Assembly (NCBI RefSeq): GCF_003432075.1
Contig: NZ_QWBU01000001.1
Coordinates: 62,001 to 126,000 of the forward strand
Length of the DNA stretch: 64,000 nt
Direction of reading: 5' to 3'
From: Shinella sp. WSJ-2
GTDB lineage: Bacteria > Pseudomonadota > Alphaproteobacteria > Rhizobiales > Rhizobiaceae
Made by a program: the position numbers and the translations under genes. Positions 47,144 to 56,830 of the stretch are shown here, piece after piece (the stretch's first letter is position 1; each line of letters opens with the position of its first letter). The notes beneath the pieces were generated by a model. It saw nothing but the letters and a program-made list of their open reading frames with translations. It made no database searches and had not been told where the DNA came from.

Positions 47144-47367
47144 CTATGACTCCCGTAGATTCTGTCACCGTTAGGCTTCCACGCCCATAAATCAAAACGA
47201 CGACAAAAGTGCAATGCGAACTTTCGCCGCCACTGAAACTTGGCGGAAGGCCGGAAAACGGGGGATCGGGCCTCACGGCGATTGTTAAACTGCGGCATTT
47301 CGTTTATGGGAGCGCAAAAGACCGATATGTGCGCGGGCCCAAGCGCGCCAACAGCAGAGACAAATCC

Positions 47368-48132
47368 ATGAACCGTCGCCGCCGTATCTACGAGGGCAAG
47401 GCCAAGATCCTGTATGAGGGTCCCGAGCCGGGCACGCTGATCCAGTTCTTCAAGGACGATGCGACCGCCTTCAACAAGAAGAAGCACGATGTCATCGACG
47501 GCAAGGGTGTGCTGAACAACCGCATTTCCGAGTATCTCTTCACGCAGCTGAACAAGATGGGCATTCCGACCCATTTCATCCGCCGCCTGAACATGCGCGA
47601 GCAGCTGATCAAAGAAGTCGAGATCATCCCGCTCGAGGTCGTCGTGCGCAACGTCGCCGCCGGCTCGCTCTCCAAGCGCCTCGGCATCGAGGAAGGCACC
47701 GTGCTGCCGCGCTCGATCATCGAATTCTACTTCAAGGCCGATGCGCTCGAAGACCCGATGGTCTCCGAAGAGCACATCACGGCCTTCGGTTGGGCAAGCC
47801 CGCAGGAACTCGACGACATCATGGCGCTCGCCATCCGCGTCAACGACTTCCTCTCCGGCCTGTTCCTCGGCGTCGGCATCCAGCTCGTCGACTTCAAGAT
47901 CGAATGCGGCCGCCTCTTCGAAGGCGACATGATGCGCATCATCATCGCCGACGAGATCTCGCCCGACAGCTGCCGCCTGTGGGACATCGCAACCCAGGAG
48001 AAGATGGACAAGGACCGCTTCCGCCGCGATCTCGGCGGGCTTCTCGAAGCCTATCAGGAAGTCGCCCGCCGTCTCGGCATCATCAACGAGAACGAGCCGC
48101 CGCGCGGCACCGGCCCGGTTCTGGTGAAATAA
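47368..48132 (+). CDS. purC: SAICAR synthetase
   Basis: A 254-aa ATP-dependent ligase that joins aspartate to CAIR in purine synthesis. The start [20 protein letters not shown] and motifs [20 protein letters not shown] and [16 protein letters not shown] with [10 protein letters not shown] are typical. The ATG at 47368 gives the usual length; the frame is open further upstream. First gene of purC-purS-orf-purQ; 224 bases separate it from the divergent zeta gene and should hold both promoters. Confidence 0.97.
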   Translation: MNRRRRIYEGKAKILYEGPEPGTLIQFFKDDATAFNKKKHDVIDGKGVLNNRISEYLFTQLNKMGIPTHFIRRLNMREQLIKEVEIIPLEVVVRNVAAGSLSKRLGIEEGTVLPRSIIEFYFKADALEDPMVSEEHITAFGWASPQELDDIMALAIRVNDFLSGLFLGVGIQLVDFKIECGRLFEGDMMRIIIADEISPDSCRLWDIATQEKMDKDRFRRDLGGLLEAYQEVARRLGIINENEPPRGTGPVLVK

Positions 48133-48178
48133 TCGGCGCCTGCCCGGCGCTTCAGAGTTTTGGTTTGAAGAGGAAGAC

Positions 48179-48421
48179 ATGATCAAGGCACGCGTAACGG
48201 TCACGCTCAAGAACGGCGTTCTCGACCCGCAGGGCAAGGCCATCGAAGGCGCGCTCGGCAGCCTCGGTTTCGACGGCGTCGGCGGCATCCGCCAAGGCAA
48301 GGTGTTCGACCTCGAACTCGCCACCGCCGACCGCGCCAAGGCCGAAGCCGACCTCAAGGCCATGTGCGAGAAGCTTCTGGCCAACACGGTAATCGAGAAT
48401 TACACTATCGCTCTTGCCTGA
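48179..48421 (+). CDS. purS: FGAM synthetase subunit PurS
   Basis: An 80-aa subunit needed by small-type PurL and PurQ to build formylglycinamidine ribonucleotide synthetase. The typical sequence is KARVTVTLKNGVLDPQGKAI, then GFDGVGGIRQGKVFDLEL. AGAGGAAG precedes the ATG. It lies 46 bases after purC and is followed by an unknown small gene and purQ. Confidence 0.97.
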   Translation: MIKARVTVTLKNGVLDPQGKAIEGALGSLGFDGVGGIRQGKVFDLELATADRAKAEADLKAMCEKLLANTVIENYTIALA

Positions 48422-48440
48422 CGGCTGCGAAAGATAGGCA

Positions 48441-48698
48441 ATGGCAGGTGTCACGAACGAACTGATGTACGAAGTGCTGAAAAGCATCCATACCCGGATG
48501 GAAAAATTCGACATCGGACTTTCCGATCTTCGCAGTGAGATGATCACGACGCGAGGAGCGATTGTTGCAGCCCAGCAAGACGTTCACCACATCTATTCGC
48601 GCTTGGACCGCGTGGACCAGCGTCTCGACCGTATCGAAAACCGCCTCGAACTGCATGAACTCGCCGAGGCCAAGGCAAGGTTTGAATCACACCCATGA
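48441..48698 (+). CDS. Small coiled-coil protein between purS and purQ
   Basis: An 85-aa protein of unknown function. The C-terminal part (about residues 45-78) is a heptad-like coiled coil: [20 protein letters not shown]. The N-terminal half, [20 protein letters not shown], is also amphipathic. It overlaps the purQ start (ATGA at 48695-48698), so it is translationally coupled into the purine operon. I cannot say whether it touches the PurSQL complex; similar small genes are sometimes found next to toxin or regulatory helices. Confidence 0.75.
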   Translation: MAGVTNELMYEVLKSIHTRMEKFDIGLSDLRSEMITTRGAIVAAQQDVHHIYSRLDRVDQRLDRIENRLELHELAEAKARFESHP

Positions 48699-49366
48699 AG
48701 TCCGCCGTCGTCCAGCTCCCCGGCCTTAACCGTGACCGCGACATGATCGCGGCGCTGACCAAGATTTCCGGCACCGCGCCGGTCACCGTCTGGCAGACGG
48801 AAACGGACCTGCCGGATGTCGACCTCATCGTCATTCCCGGCGGCTTCTCCTATGGCGATTACCTGCGCTGCGGCGCGATTGCCGCCCGCATGCCGGTCAT
48901 GCAGGCGATCAAGGCCAAGGCGGAAGCCGGCGTGAAGGTTCTGGGCGTGTGCAACGGTTTCCAGATTCTGCTCGAAGCCGGCCTGCTGCCGGGCGCCCTG
49001 ATGCGCAATGCCTCGCTGAAATTCGTCTGCCGTGAAGTGAAGCTGGAAGTGGCGAATGCCGAGACGGACTTCACCCGCGCTTATGACAAGGGCCAGATCA
49101 TCCGCTGCCCCGTCGCCCACCACGACGGCAACTTCTTCGCCGATGCCGAAACGCTCGCCGCTATCGAAGGCAACGGCCAGGTCGTCTTCCGCTATGCCGA
49201 AGGCACCAATCCTAACGGCTCGATCAACGACATTGCCGGCGTGATGAACGCCAAGGGCAATGTGCTCGGCCTGATGCCGCACCCGGAAAACCTCATCGAG
49301 GCCGCCCATGGCGGTTCCGATGGCCGCGGTCTCTTCGCATCGGTTCTCGACGTAATCGCTGCTTAA
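48695..49366 (+). CDS. purQ: FGAM synthetase glutaminase subunit PurQ
   Basis: A 223-aa class I glutamine amidotransferase that supplies ammonia to PurL. The nucleophile is the Cys in [15 protein letters not shown]; the His/Glu pair is in [12 protein letters not shown]. The start is [16 protein letters not shown]. It overlaps the coiled-coil gene by four bases and ends the purC-purS cluster. Confidence 0.97.
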   Translation: MKSAVVQLPGLNRDRDMIAALTKISGTAPVTVWQTETDLPDVDLIVIPGGFSYGDYLRCGAIAARMPVMQAIKAKAEAGVKVLGVCNGFQILLEAGLLPGALMRNASLKFVCREVKLEVANAETDFTRAYDKGQIIRCPVAHHDGNFFADAETLAAIEGNGQVVFRYAEGTNPNGSINDIAGVMNAKGNVLGLMPHPENLIEAAHGGSDGRGLFASVLDVIAA

Positions 49367-49413
49367 CCCGCCGTTGCTATCAAGGGTGCATATCCATACC
49401 CGAAAGGCTTTCC

Positions 49414-49806
49414 ATGCGCCCTCGTCTCTCCGCCCAGCTTCTCCTGCTGCTCGTTGCCGTTGCGGCGCTGGCTGCTTGTCAGACGAAAACGCCGCCGCCG
49501 AAGGCTAATGGCAGCGCGCTGGCGACCATGGAACGCGTGGCGCTCGGCGCCAACGGCTGCTGGTTCAAATCGGGTGATCCGGCCTTCAAGGCCTATCGCC
49601 TCGCGCCGGAGCTGAACTCCTTCTCCGGCCGGCCGCGCATTCTCGTCGTCCATCGCAACTCGCCGGAATCGCGTCCGTTGCTAGTTGTGCAGGCGGAGGG
49701 AAGCCCGGCCAAGCTCGATGCCTTCGGTCCCCTGATGGCCGAACCGGTCGGCGCGCGTATCGCGGCCGACGTTCAGCGCTGGGCCGCTGGCGGCAAGGGC
49801 TGCTGA
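49414..49806 (+). CDS. Putative lipoprotein, 130 aa
   Basis: The N-terminus has a type II signal peptide (hydrophobic stretch LLLLLVAVAALAACQ) with lipobox LAAC and lipid-bearing Cys22. The mature part contains a second Cys pair (GCWF and the terminal KGC), possibly a disulfide. I recognise no domain. GAAAGG precedes the ATG. It follows purQ by 47 bases but probably has its own role at the membrane. Confidence 0.8.
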   Translation: MRPRLSAQLLLLLVAVAALAACQTKTPPPKANGSALATMERVALGANGCWFKSGDPAFKAYRLAPELNSFSGRPRILVVHRNSPESRPLLVVQAEGSPAKLDAFGPLMAEPVGARIAADVQRWAAGGKGC

Positions 49807-49813
49807 GCAGCCG

Positions 49814-50029
49814 TCAATCCCAATAGAACGACTTGCCGATTTCGCGCTGCGCCTCGCTGCGGGTGATGCCGATATCGCGCAGCTGATCCTCCGTCATCTC
49901 GATGAGGTCCTGACGTGTGCGGCGCTTCAGCCTCCATGCCCGCACGGCAAGCCATGCGCGATAGAGCGACTTCCGGCTGGAACTCGGGCGCTCGACGTCG
50001 CCCTGCACGAAAATTGTATCAATTGCCAT
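49814..50029 (-). CDS. DUF1127 protein, 71 aa
   Basis: A small basic protein carrying the DUF1127 pattern in its C-terminal half: RAWRLKRRTRQDLIEMTEDQ then LRDIGITRSEAQREI. In Agrobacterium-type bacteria members affect phosphate and carbon metabolism by binding RNA; that link is family knowledge only. AGGAGA precedes the ATG. It is divergent from the MocR regulator, with 94 bases in between that contain candidate operators. Confidence 0.9.
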   Translation of the reverse strand: MAIDTIFVQGDVERPSSSRKSLYRAWLAVRAWRLKRRTRQDLIEMTEDQLRDIGITRSEAQREIGKSFYWD

Positions 50030-50046
50030 GAAACTTTCTCCTGAAA

Positions 50047-50065
50047 TGTCACTGGGAGTGTGACA
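50047..50065. promoter_or_regulatory. Inverted repeat in the DUF1127/mocR intergenic region
   Basis: TGTCAC-N7-GTGACA, a perfect 6-bp palindrome just upstream of the DUF1127 ribosome site. It could be an operator for the divergent regulator or for another protein. Confidence 0.4.
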
Positions 50066-50067
50066 AT

Positions 50068-50106
50068 CGGTGCATTCAGGAGATAATTGACTTCGCGAAC
50101 GGTGCA
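50068..50106. promoter_or_regulatory. CGGTGCA direct repeats upstream of the mocR gene
   Basis: CGGTGCA occurs at 50068-50074 and 50100-50106, 32 bases apart (about three helical turns), immediately upstream of the MocR-type gene. MocR regulators commonly bind spaced direct repeats, so these are candidate autoregulatory sites. Confidence 0.35.
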
Positions 50107-50123
50107 ATATAAGAATTGCCACC

Positions 50124-51545
50124 ATGACAAATTGGCTCCCCAATCTTCAGGCCTCCGATGGCCCGCTCTATGTCCGCATCGCCGACCAGATCGAGCAGGC
50201 CATCAACACCGGCACGCTCGCCTCCGGCAGCAAGCTGCCGCCGCAGCGCAACCTTGCCTATGATATCGGCGTGACGATCGGCACGGTCAGCCGCGCCTAC
50301 AGCATGGTGCGCGAGCGCGGTCTCGTCAGCGGCGAGGTCGGGCGCGGCACCTATGTCCTGGGCTCGCCCGACAATGACGATACGGCCTCGGGCATCGACC
50401 CGATCAGCGCGCGCCTTGTCGGCACCCGCGCCACCAATGCACCGCCCGGGAAGCTGCGTTTCGACACGACGGCCGCCACGGATGTGGGACAATCGGCCAT
50501 TGTCACCGATATTCTCTCGGCCATCTGCCGCGAACAGCCGAACGAGATTTCGAGCTACACGCGGAATTTTCCGGCGCACTGGCTGGAGGCCGGTTGCCAA
50601 TGGCTGAAGCGCGGCGACTGGCAGCCGGCACAGGAAAGCATTGTCCCCACGCTCGGGGCGCATGCCGCTGTCATTGCCGCCGTCTCTGTCATCACGGCGC
50701 CGGGCGACCGCATCGTTTTCGAACATGTCACCTATTCGCAGGTCAGCCGCGGCACCGCCCTGCTCGGCCGCCAGACCGCGCTGGTCGATTCGGATGCCCA
50801 CGGCGTCATCCCCGAGGATTTCGAGCGGATCTGCGTACAGCAGCACCCCAAGCTCGCCTTCCTCATGTCCGGCGCCCAGAACCCAACGCTCGTCACCATG
50901 CCGGAAGAACGCCGCCGGGCGATTGCCGCCATTGCCAAGCGGCACAATGTCTTCCTGGTGGAGGACAATCTCTATGGCGCTACGGCCAATGACGACATTC
51001 CGCTGCTGGCCGAAATCGCGCCCGAGCGTACCTTCCTCGTCGGCGGCCTGTCGAAAAGCGTTGCGGCCGGCGTGCGCGGCGGCTGGATCGCCTGCCCTCC
51101 GCATCTGGCGCAACGCGTGCGCATCGCCCACAAGATGGTAAGCGGCGGCCTGCCCTTCCTACTCGCCGAGCTCGCTGCCCGCCTCGTATTGTCGGGCATG
51201 GCCGATGCCATCCGCGCGAAAGTCTCCGAGGAGGTCGGCATCCGCGAGGCGCATGCGCGCAACATCTTCGAGGGGCTGGATTTCAACTCGCATCCGCGCG
51301 TGCCGTTCCTCTGGCTGAAGCTGCCGGATCCCTGGCTGTCGGGCACATTCCGGCAGGCGGCCTTCGCCGAAGACATCTTGATCGACGACGAGGATGAGTT
51401 CAAAGCCGGCCGCTCGGAAAAGACCTTTCATCGCGTGCGCATCGGCCTCTCCTCACCGACAGAACGTGAGGCGGTCGTCGGCGGCCTGATGCGGCTTCGG
51501 CGGCTCTTGGAAAACGGCCCGACAGGCTATGACAGCCCGGCCTGA
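50124..51545 (+). CDS. MocR-type regulator (GntR HTH plus aminotransferase domain)
   Basis: A 473-aa protein. Residues about 12-80 are a GntR winged helix ([20 protein letters not shown], then [20 protein letters not shown]). Residues about 100-470 are a fold-type I aminotransferase domain; the PLP lysine is in [19 protein letters not shown]. MocR proteins respond to PLP or amino-acid derivatives. The effector and target are unknown here; the divergent DUF1127 gene is a possible target. No clear ribosome site precedes the ATG, so it may be leaderless or short-leadered. Confidence 0.93.
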   Translation: MTNWLPNLQASDGPLYVRIADQIEQAINTGTLASGSKLPPQRNLAYDIGVTIGTVSRAYSMVRERGLVSGEVGRGTYVLGSPDNDDTASGIDPISARLVGTRATNAPPGKLRFDTTAATDVGQSAIVTDILSAICREQPNEISSYTRNFPAHWLEAGCQWLKRGDWQPAQESIVPTLGAHAAVIAAVSVITAPGDRIVFEHVTYSQVSRGTALLGRQTALVDSDAHGVIPEDFERICVQQHPKLAFLMSGAQNPTLVTMPEERRRAIAAIAKRHNVFLVEDNLYGATANDDIPLLAEIAPERTFLVGGLSKSVAAGVRGGWIACPPHLAQRVRIAHKMVSGGLPFLLAELAARLVLSGMADAIRAKVSEEVGIREAHARNIFEGLDFNSHPRVPFLWLKLPDPWLSGTFRQAAFAEDILIDDEDEFKAGRSEKTFHRVRIGLSSPTEREAVVGGLMRLRRLLENGPTGYDSPA

Positions 51546-51648
51546 AAGCCGCGTTTGCCTGTGTTTCACCGTCATTTTCCTGTCGCGCTGCAGGGCAGCA
51601 TGGGGTAAAGAGACCGCAATCCTGCCCTCCACGACAAGACGAGCGACG

Positions 51649-53886
51649 ATGACCATTTCGAACACCCGCCCGATCACCCCGGAGCTGATTGCCGCCCACG
51701 GGCTGAAGCCGGATGAATACGACCGCATCCTCTCGCTGATCGGCCGCGAGCCGACCTTCACCGAACTCGGCATTTTCTCGGCGATGTGGAACGAGCACTG
51801 CTCGTACAAGTCCTCCAAGCGCTGGCTGCGCACGCTGCCGACCAAGGGTCCGCGCGTCATCCAGGGTCCGGGCGAAAATGCCGGTGTCGTCGATATCGAT
51901 GATGGCGACTGCGTCGTCTTCAAGATGGAAAGCCACAACCATCCGTCCTATATCGAGCCCTATCAGGGTGCGGCGACGGGCGTCGGCGGCATCCTGCGCG
52001 ACGTCTTCACCATGGGCGCGCGCCCGGTCGCGGCGATGAACGCGCTGCGTTTCGGTGAGCCGAGCCATCCGAAGACCCGCCACCTCGTTTCCGGCGTCGT
52101 CGCCGGTGTCGGCGGCTACGGCAACTCCTTCGGCGTGCCGACCGTCGGCGGCGAGGTCGAATTCGACCCGCGCTACAACGGAAACATCCTCGTCAATGCC
52201 TTCGCCGCCGGCCTTGCCAAGTCCAATGCCATCTTCCTCTCGGAAGCCAAGGGCGTCGGCCTGCCGGTCGTCTATCTCGGCGCCAAGACCGGCCGTGACG
52301 GCGTGGGCGGCGCGACCATGGCATCGGCCGAGTTCGACGAATCCATCGAAGAGAAGCGCCCCACCGTTCAGGTTGGCGACCCCTTCACCGAGAAGTGCCT
52401 GCTGGAAGCCTGCCTCGAGCTGATGCAGACCGGCGCCGTCATTGCCATCCAGGACATGGGTGCCGCCGGCCTCACCTGCTCCGCCGTCGAAATGGGCGCC
52501 AAGGGCGACCTCGGCATCGAGCTTAACCTCGATCTCGTACCTGTTCGCGAAGAGCAGATGACCGCTTACGAGATGATGCTGTCGGAAAGCCAGGAGCGTA
52601 TGCTCATGGTTCTCGAGCCCGCCAAGGAAGAGATCGCCAAGGCGATTTTCATCAAGTGGGGTCTCGCCTTCGCCATCGTCGGCTACACGACGGATGACCT
52701 GCGCTTCCGCATCCTGCATCAGGGCGAGGAAGTCGCCAACCTGCCGATCAAGGAACTGGGCGACGAGGCCCCGGAATACGACCGCCCCTGGCGCGAGCCG
52801 GGCAAGCCCGCGCCGCTGCCGGCCGCTCTCGTAGAGGAGCCCGCCAACTACGGCGAGGCCGTGCTGAAGCTCGTCGGCTCTCCGAACCAGTCGAGCCGCC
52901 GCTGGGTCTATGAGCAGTATGACACGCTGATCCAGGGTAATTCGCTGCAGATTCCCGGCGGCGATGCCGGCGTGGTGCGCGTCGAAGGCCACGCTTCCAA
53001 GGCGCTTGCCTTCTCCTCCGACGTCACCCCGCGTTATGTCGAGGCCGATCCGTTCGAAGGCGGCAAGCAGGCTGTGGCCGAATGCTGGCGCAACATCACG
53101 GCGACCGGCGCCGAGCCGCTCGCCTCCACCGACAACCTGAACTTCGGCAACCCGGAAAAGCCGGAGATCATGGGCCAGTTCGTCAAGGCCATCCAGGGCA
53201 TCGGCGAAGCCTGCCGTGCGCTCGATTTCCCGATCGTCTCCGGCAATGTTTCCCTCTACAACGAGACGAACGGCATCGCGATCCTGCCGACCCCGACTAT
53301 TGCCGGTGTCGGCCTGCTGCCCGACTGGTCCGTCATGGCCAAGATCGGCGGCGCCAAGGACGGCGACCACCTGATCCTCATCGGCACCGACGGCAGCCAT
53401 CTCGGCCAGTCCGTCTATCTGCGCGATGTCGTCGGCAAGATCGACGGTCCGGCACCGGAAGTGGACCTGCATGCCGAACGCCGCAACGGCGACTTCGTGC
53501 GCTCGGCCATCCGCAACGGCCAGGTCACGGCCTGCCACGACATTTCCTCGGGTGGCCTTGTCATCGCACTCGCTGAAATTGCCATGGCCTCCGGCAAGGG
53601 TGCCAGGATCGACCTCTCCGAGGCGCACGGCCCGGCCCATGCGCTGCTCTTCGGGGAAGACCAAGCCCGCTATGTGCTTGCGGTTCCGGCCGATCTCGCC
53701 AACTTCATCTCAGCCAATGCGGAAGGTGCCGGCGTGCCGTTCCGCCGCCTCGGCACGGTCGGCGGCGATGCGCTGGCCGTGGATGGCCTGTTCTCGCTGC
53801 CGATTGAGCAATTGCGCAACACCCATGAATCGTGGTTCCCTGACTTCATGGATGGCAACGGCACCGCCGCTGCCGCCGCAGAATAA
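51649..53886 (+). CDS. purL: FGAM synthetase subunit PurL (small form)
   Basis: A 745-aa synthetase acting with PurQ and PurS. Signatures include [40 protein letters not shown] and [20 protein letters not shown], with the ATP-grasp-like second half intact ([18 protein letters not shown]). The ATG at 51649 is chosen because upstream codons overlap the end of the mocR gene. It stands apart from the purC-S-Q group by the DUF1127 and mocR genes. bolA follows in 16 bases. Confidence 0.97.
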   Translation: MTISNTRPITPELIAAHGLKPDEYDRILSLIGREPTFTELGIFSAMWNEHCSYKSSKRWLRTLPTKGPRVIQGPGENAGVVDIDDGDCVVFKMESHNHPSYIEPYQGAATGVGGILRDVFTMGARPVAAMNALRFGEPSHPKTRHLVSGVVAGVGGYGNSFGVPTVGGEVEFDPRYNGNILVNAFAAGLAKSNAIFLSEAKGVGLPVVYLGAKTGRDGVGGATMASAEFDESIEEKRPTVQVGDPFTEKCLLEACLELMQTGAVIAIQDMGAAGLTCSAVEMGAKGDLGIELNLDLVPVREEQMTAYEMMLSESQERMLMVLEPAKEEIAKAIFIKWGLAFAIVGYTTDDLRFRILHQGEEVANLPIKELGDEAPEYDRPWREPGKPAPLPAALVEEPANYGEAVLKLVGSPNQSSRRWVYEQYDTLIQGNSLQIPGGDAGVVRVEGHASKALAFSSDVTPRYVEADPFEGGKQAVAECWRNITATGAEPLASTDNLNFGNPEKPEIMGQFVKAIQGIGEACRALDFPIVSGNVSLYNETNGIAILPTPTIAGVGLLPDWSVMAKIGGAKDGDHLILIGTDGSHLGQSVYLRDVVGKIDGPAPEVDLHAERRNGDFVRSAIRNGQVTACHDISSGGLVIALAEIAMASGKGARIDLSEAHGPAHALLFGEDQARYVLAVPADLANFISANAEGAGVPFRRLGTVGGDALAVDGLFSLPIEQLRNTHESWFPDFMDGNGTAAAAAE

Positions 53887-53902
53887 ATAAGGGAGCAGTT
53901 TC

Positions 53903-54136
53903 ATGGCCATGTCACCCGGCGATATCGAAGACCTCATCAAATCCGGCATTCCCGGAGCGAAGGTGGTCATCCGCGATCTTGCCGGCGACGGCGACCATTA
54001 TGCAGCTGAGGTCGTCGCGGAAGCCTTCCGCGGCAAGACCCGCGTGCAGCAGCACCAGATGGTCTACGACGCATTGAAGGGCAATATGGGCGGCGTGTTG
54101 CACGCGCTTGCCCTCCAAACCTCCATTCCGGACTGA
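53903..54136 (+). CDS. BolA-family protein
   Basis: A 77-aa BolA-type protein (class II KH-like fold). The conserved segment is VVAEAFRGKTRVQQHQMVYD, preceded by GDHYAAEVV. It forms a [2Fe-2S] complex with the monothiol glutaredoxin encoded at 55098-55433. AAGGGAG precedes the ATG. The usual adjacency to grxD is interrupted here by two small genes. Confidence 0.95.
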   Translation: MAMSPGDIEDLIKSGIPGAKVVIRDLAGDGDHYAAEVVAEAFRGKTRVQQHQMVYDALKGNMGGVLHALALQTSIPD

Positions 54137-54142
54137 TCCGCC

Positions 54143-54385
54143 ATGGCGGGCCTTCTCGACGAACTCGTTTCCGGCGTGGTGGACGCAGCCCTGAAAGAGG
54201 TGCTGAAGAAGACCGGCGTGCGCAAGACCACGACCACCAAGCGCACGCGCCGCAAGACGACAACGCGCACGAAGGCCTCCGGCGGCATCCTCGGCGATAT
54301 CCTAGAGGCCGCGTTCAAGCCGGCCCGTAAACAGACGAGCCGCCGACGCACGGCGGCCAGTCGCTCCCGCCAGCGCAGCCGCTGA
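54143..54385 (+). CDS. Small highly basic protein, 80 aa
   Basis: Unrecognised. After an amphipathic start (AGLLDELVSGVVDAALKEVL) the sequence becomes extremely rich in Thr, Lys and Arg: KTTTTKRTRRKTTTRTK and SRRRTAASRSRQRSR. The charge suggests nucleic-acid or envelope binding, but nothing more can be claimed. It follows bolA by six bases and has no clear ribosome site, so it is probably coupled to it. Confidence 0.6.
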   Translation: MAGLLDELVSGVVDAALKEVLKKTGVRKTTTTKRTRRKTTTRTKASGGILGDILEAAFKPARKQTSRRRTAASRSRQRSR

Positions 54386-54407
54386 TTCCGCAGCCTCAGG
54401 TCCCGCC

Positions 54408-54946
54408 ATGCGTCTTGCCATCCTCTCGCTTGGCCTGTCTCTCCTTGCCTTGCCCGTGGCGCGGCGCAGGAGGTCGAGTGCCATTCCAGCGACAGCTACC
54501 TCGTCGCTGTCAAAGGCTATGGCGACGAGCCTGGCGCACAGATCGCCGTAACGGCCATCGAGCCCGGCACGGCGTCGGAATGCCGCTTCGATCCAGATGA
54601 AGCGGACGATGTCATCGGTGAACCCGGCGATCCCTTGTGGTTCTATGCGCTGGAAGGCAATATCCTCGTGCTGAGCCGCTCGACCGGCCCGCAGGGTGAT
54701 GTCGTCGTGCACGATCTGGACGAGGGCACGGTGCTGCTCGACGCCCCCTCCGATGCCTTCGAGGTTAAGAACGGCAAGCTCGTCTTCTGGGAGCGCACGG
54801 TCGAGGGTACGCCCGACACATGCCCCGGCTTCGCAGAGTTTCAGGCAAACGGCTTTGGCACGGTCATCACGGTCGAAAAGACCCTGGATTTTGCCGATGG
54901 CAGCGTGACGACCACCGGCGCAAGCCGCTGCGACGGCACACAATAG
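54408..54946 (+). pseudogene. Frameshifted periplasmic protein gene between bolA and grxD
   Basis: The ATG at 54408 begins a signal peptide (MRLAILSLGLSLLALPVA) and then runs into arginine-rich nonsense. One frame over, from 54464, a coherent sequence of about 160 residues continues (AQEVECHSSDSYLVAVKGYG ... TTGASRCDGTQ) to 54946. Restoring one base between 54459 and 54463 gives LPVAAAQEVECH, a normal signal-peptidase site. So this is one gene of about 180 residues with a single-base deletion. The family is not recognised. Confidence 0.7.
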
Positions 54947-55097
54947 GCGCGGCAACGGCGCAACACCCGGGATTTGCTAAGGCAACCCCGCTTACTTTTT
55001 CCAGAGGGCCTTCTGGCATTTGTCACCCGAGGTTGTTATCTAGGGCGCATGGTTCATCGCATCGGCCCTTGAAGCCGATTTGCTAGGGAATACGACT

Positions 55098-55433
55098 ATG
55101 AGCGGCATCCAAGATTTCATCGCCAACGAAGTGAAGACCAACGACGTCGTGCTCTTCATGAAGGGCACGCCAGAGTTTCCGCAGTGTGGCTTCTCCGGTC
55201 AGGTCGTGCAGATCCTCGATTACGTGGGCGTGAACTACAAGGGCATCAACGTGCTCGCTGATGCCGACATCCGCCAGGGCATCAAGGATTATTCCAACTG
55301 GCCGACCATCCCGCAGCTTTATGTTAAGGGTGAGTTCATCGGCGGTTGCGACATCGTGCGTGAAATGTTCCAGTCGGGCGAGCTGCAGTCTCACCTTCAG
55401 GAACAGGGTATTTCGATCAAGGGCGCTGCCTGA
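55098..55433 (+). CDS. grxD: Monothiol glutaredoxin Grx4
   Basis: A 111-aa CGFS-type monothiol glutaredoxin that binds and transfers a [2Fe-2S] cluster with glutathione, often with BolA. The active site is [19 protein letters not shown]-binding residues are in [26 protein letters not shown] precedes the ATG at 55098; an upstream in-frame start has no site. Together with the suf operon and the BolA gene, it completes the cluster-handling set in this window. Confidence 0.97.
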   Translation: MSGIQDFIANEVKTNDVVLFMKGTPEFPQCGFSGQVVQILDYVGVNYKGINVLADADIRQGIKDYSNWPTIPQLYVKGEFIGGCDIVREMFQSGELQSHLQEQGISIKGAA

Positions 55434-55466
55434 CGCTTCACGGTCTTCCGGCCGGCAAGCTTTTCA

Positions 55467-55493
55467 AAGGCGCCGCACCCCAGCGGCGCCTTC
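55467..55493 (+). terminator. Terminator after grxD
   Basis: Stem AAGGCGCCGC/GCGGCGCCTT with a six-base loop, followed by TT and a pyrimidine-rich tail. Confidence 0.75.
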
Positions 55494-55516
55494 TCTCTTT
55501 TATGGAATGAATTGAT

Positions 55517-56764
55517 ATGTCTGGACTTTCCCCTGAATCGGCCCAGCGCCTCAAAGGCATGGGCAAGATAGAATTCATTGCGCTCATGGCGTTCCTGATG
55601 GCGCTCAATGCGCTCGCCATTGACATCATGCTGCCCGGTCTCCAGGAGATCGGCGCGAGCCTCGGCGTTGAGAACGAAAACCACCGGCAATATGTCATCT
55701 CGGCCTATCTGATCGGCTTCGCCTTCGCGCAGTTGCTCTACGGCCCGATTTCCGACCGCTTCGGCCGCCGCATGCCGATGTTCGTTGGCCTGGGCATCTA
55801 TGTCGTCTCGTCGCTGATGGCGATCCTCGTGCCGAGCTTTGCCGCCCTTCTGGCACTGCGCTTCATCCAGGGCATCGGCTCGGCGGCGATGCGTGTCATC
55901 ACCGTCTCGATCGTCCGCGACATTTTTGGCGGACGCGCGATGGCGGAAGTCATGTCGCTGATCATGATGGTCTTCATGGTCATCCCCGTCATGGCGCCGA
56001 GCATCGGTCAGGTCGTCATGCTGTTCGGCAACTGGCACCTGATCTTCGCCTTCATGGCGGTCGTCGCAATGATCGTCTGGTCCTGGATGTATTTCCGCCT
56101 GCCGGAAACGCTCCATGACGACGACGTACGTCCCTTCACGGTGCGCTCCATCCTCGGCGGCTTCCGCATCGTTCTGACGGACCGCGTGGCGCTCTGTTAC
56201 ACGCTGGCGAGCACGTTCATCTTCGGTGCGCTGTTCGGTTTCATCAACTCCGCGCAGCAGATCTATGTCGGCATCTACGGCCTCGGCGTCTGGTTTCCAG
56301 TCGCCTTTGCCGCCGTCGCCGCTTTCATGGCGCTATCATCCTTCGTCAACGCCAAGCTGGTCGGCCGGTTCGGCATGCGCAAGCTGTCGCACGGCGCCCT
56401 CATGGGCTTCCTGACGGTCAACACGCTATGGCTTGCCCTCACGCTGGTCTGGCCGGGTCACGTGCCCTTCCCGATCTTCATCGTGCTCTTCGCGCTGGCG
56501 ATGTTCCAGTTCGGCTGGATCGGCTCGAACTTCAACTCGCTCGCCATGGAGCCGCTCGGCCATGTCGCCGGCACCGCCTCCTCCGTGCTCGGCTTCATGG
56601 GCACGGCCGGCGGCACGGTGATCGGCGCGATCATCGGGCAGTCCTTCAACGGCACGGCGCTGCCGCTCGTCACCGGCTTCTTCACGCTCTCGATCATCGG
56701 CCTGATCTTCGTGCTGATCGCCGAGCGCGGAAAGCTGTTCCAGGCCCATAACAAGCCGGTTTAA
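55517..56764 (+). CDS. Bcr/CflA-type drug efflux transporter (MFS)
   Basis: A 415-aa major-facilitator protein with 12 predicted membrane helices. Motif A is YGPISDRFGRRMPMFVG; the first helix AFLMALNALAIDIMLPGL is characteristic of the Bcr/CflA subgroup, as is FIQGIGSAAMRVITVSIVRD in helix 4. It should export small drugs or metabolites with proton antiport. GGAATG precedes the ATG. It is followed by a palindromic repeat and a bidirectional terminator. Confidence 0.92.
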   Translation: MSGLSPESAQRLKGMGKIEFIALMAFLMALNALAIDIMLPGLQEIGASLGVENENHRQYVISAYLIGFAFAQLLYGPISDRFGRRMPMFVGLGIYVVSSLMAILVPSFAALLALRFIQGIGSAAMRVITVSIVRDIFGGRAMAEVMSLIMMVFMVIPVMAPSIGQVVMLFGNWHLIFAFMAVVAMIVWSWMYFRLPETLHDDDVRPFTVRSILGGFRIVLTDRVALCYTLASTFIFGALFGFINSAQQIYVGIYGLGVWFPVAFAAVAAFMALSSFVNAKLVGRFGMRKLSHGALMGFLTVNTLWLALTLVWPGHVPFPIFIVLFALAMFQFGWIGSNFNSLAMEPLGHVAGTASSVLGFMGTAGGTVIGAIIGQSFNGTALPLVTGFFTLSIIGLIFVLIAERGKLFQAHNKPV

Positions 56765-56778
56765 GGAAACGACCACTC

Positions 56779-56815
56779 CTCTGTCATCCGCGGGCTTGCC
56801 CCGAGCATGACAGAG
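56779..56815. repeat. REP-like palindromic element
   Basis: CTCTGTCAT ... ATGACAGAG, a 9-bp perfect inverted repeat around a GC-rich CCGCGGGCTTGCCCCGAGC centre in an intergenic space. Elements of the type TGTCATCC..GGGCTTG.CCCGAG..ATGACA are common in alphaproteobacterial genomes from memory; only one copy is in this window. Confidence 0.6.
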
Positions 56816-56830
56816 AGATTTTTAGACAAA

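Noticed and set aside
51400-53664. A 754-codon minus-strand frame over purL
   Set aside because: Shadow of purL, composition typical of reversed high-GC coding.
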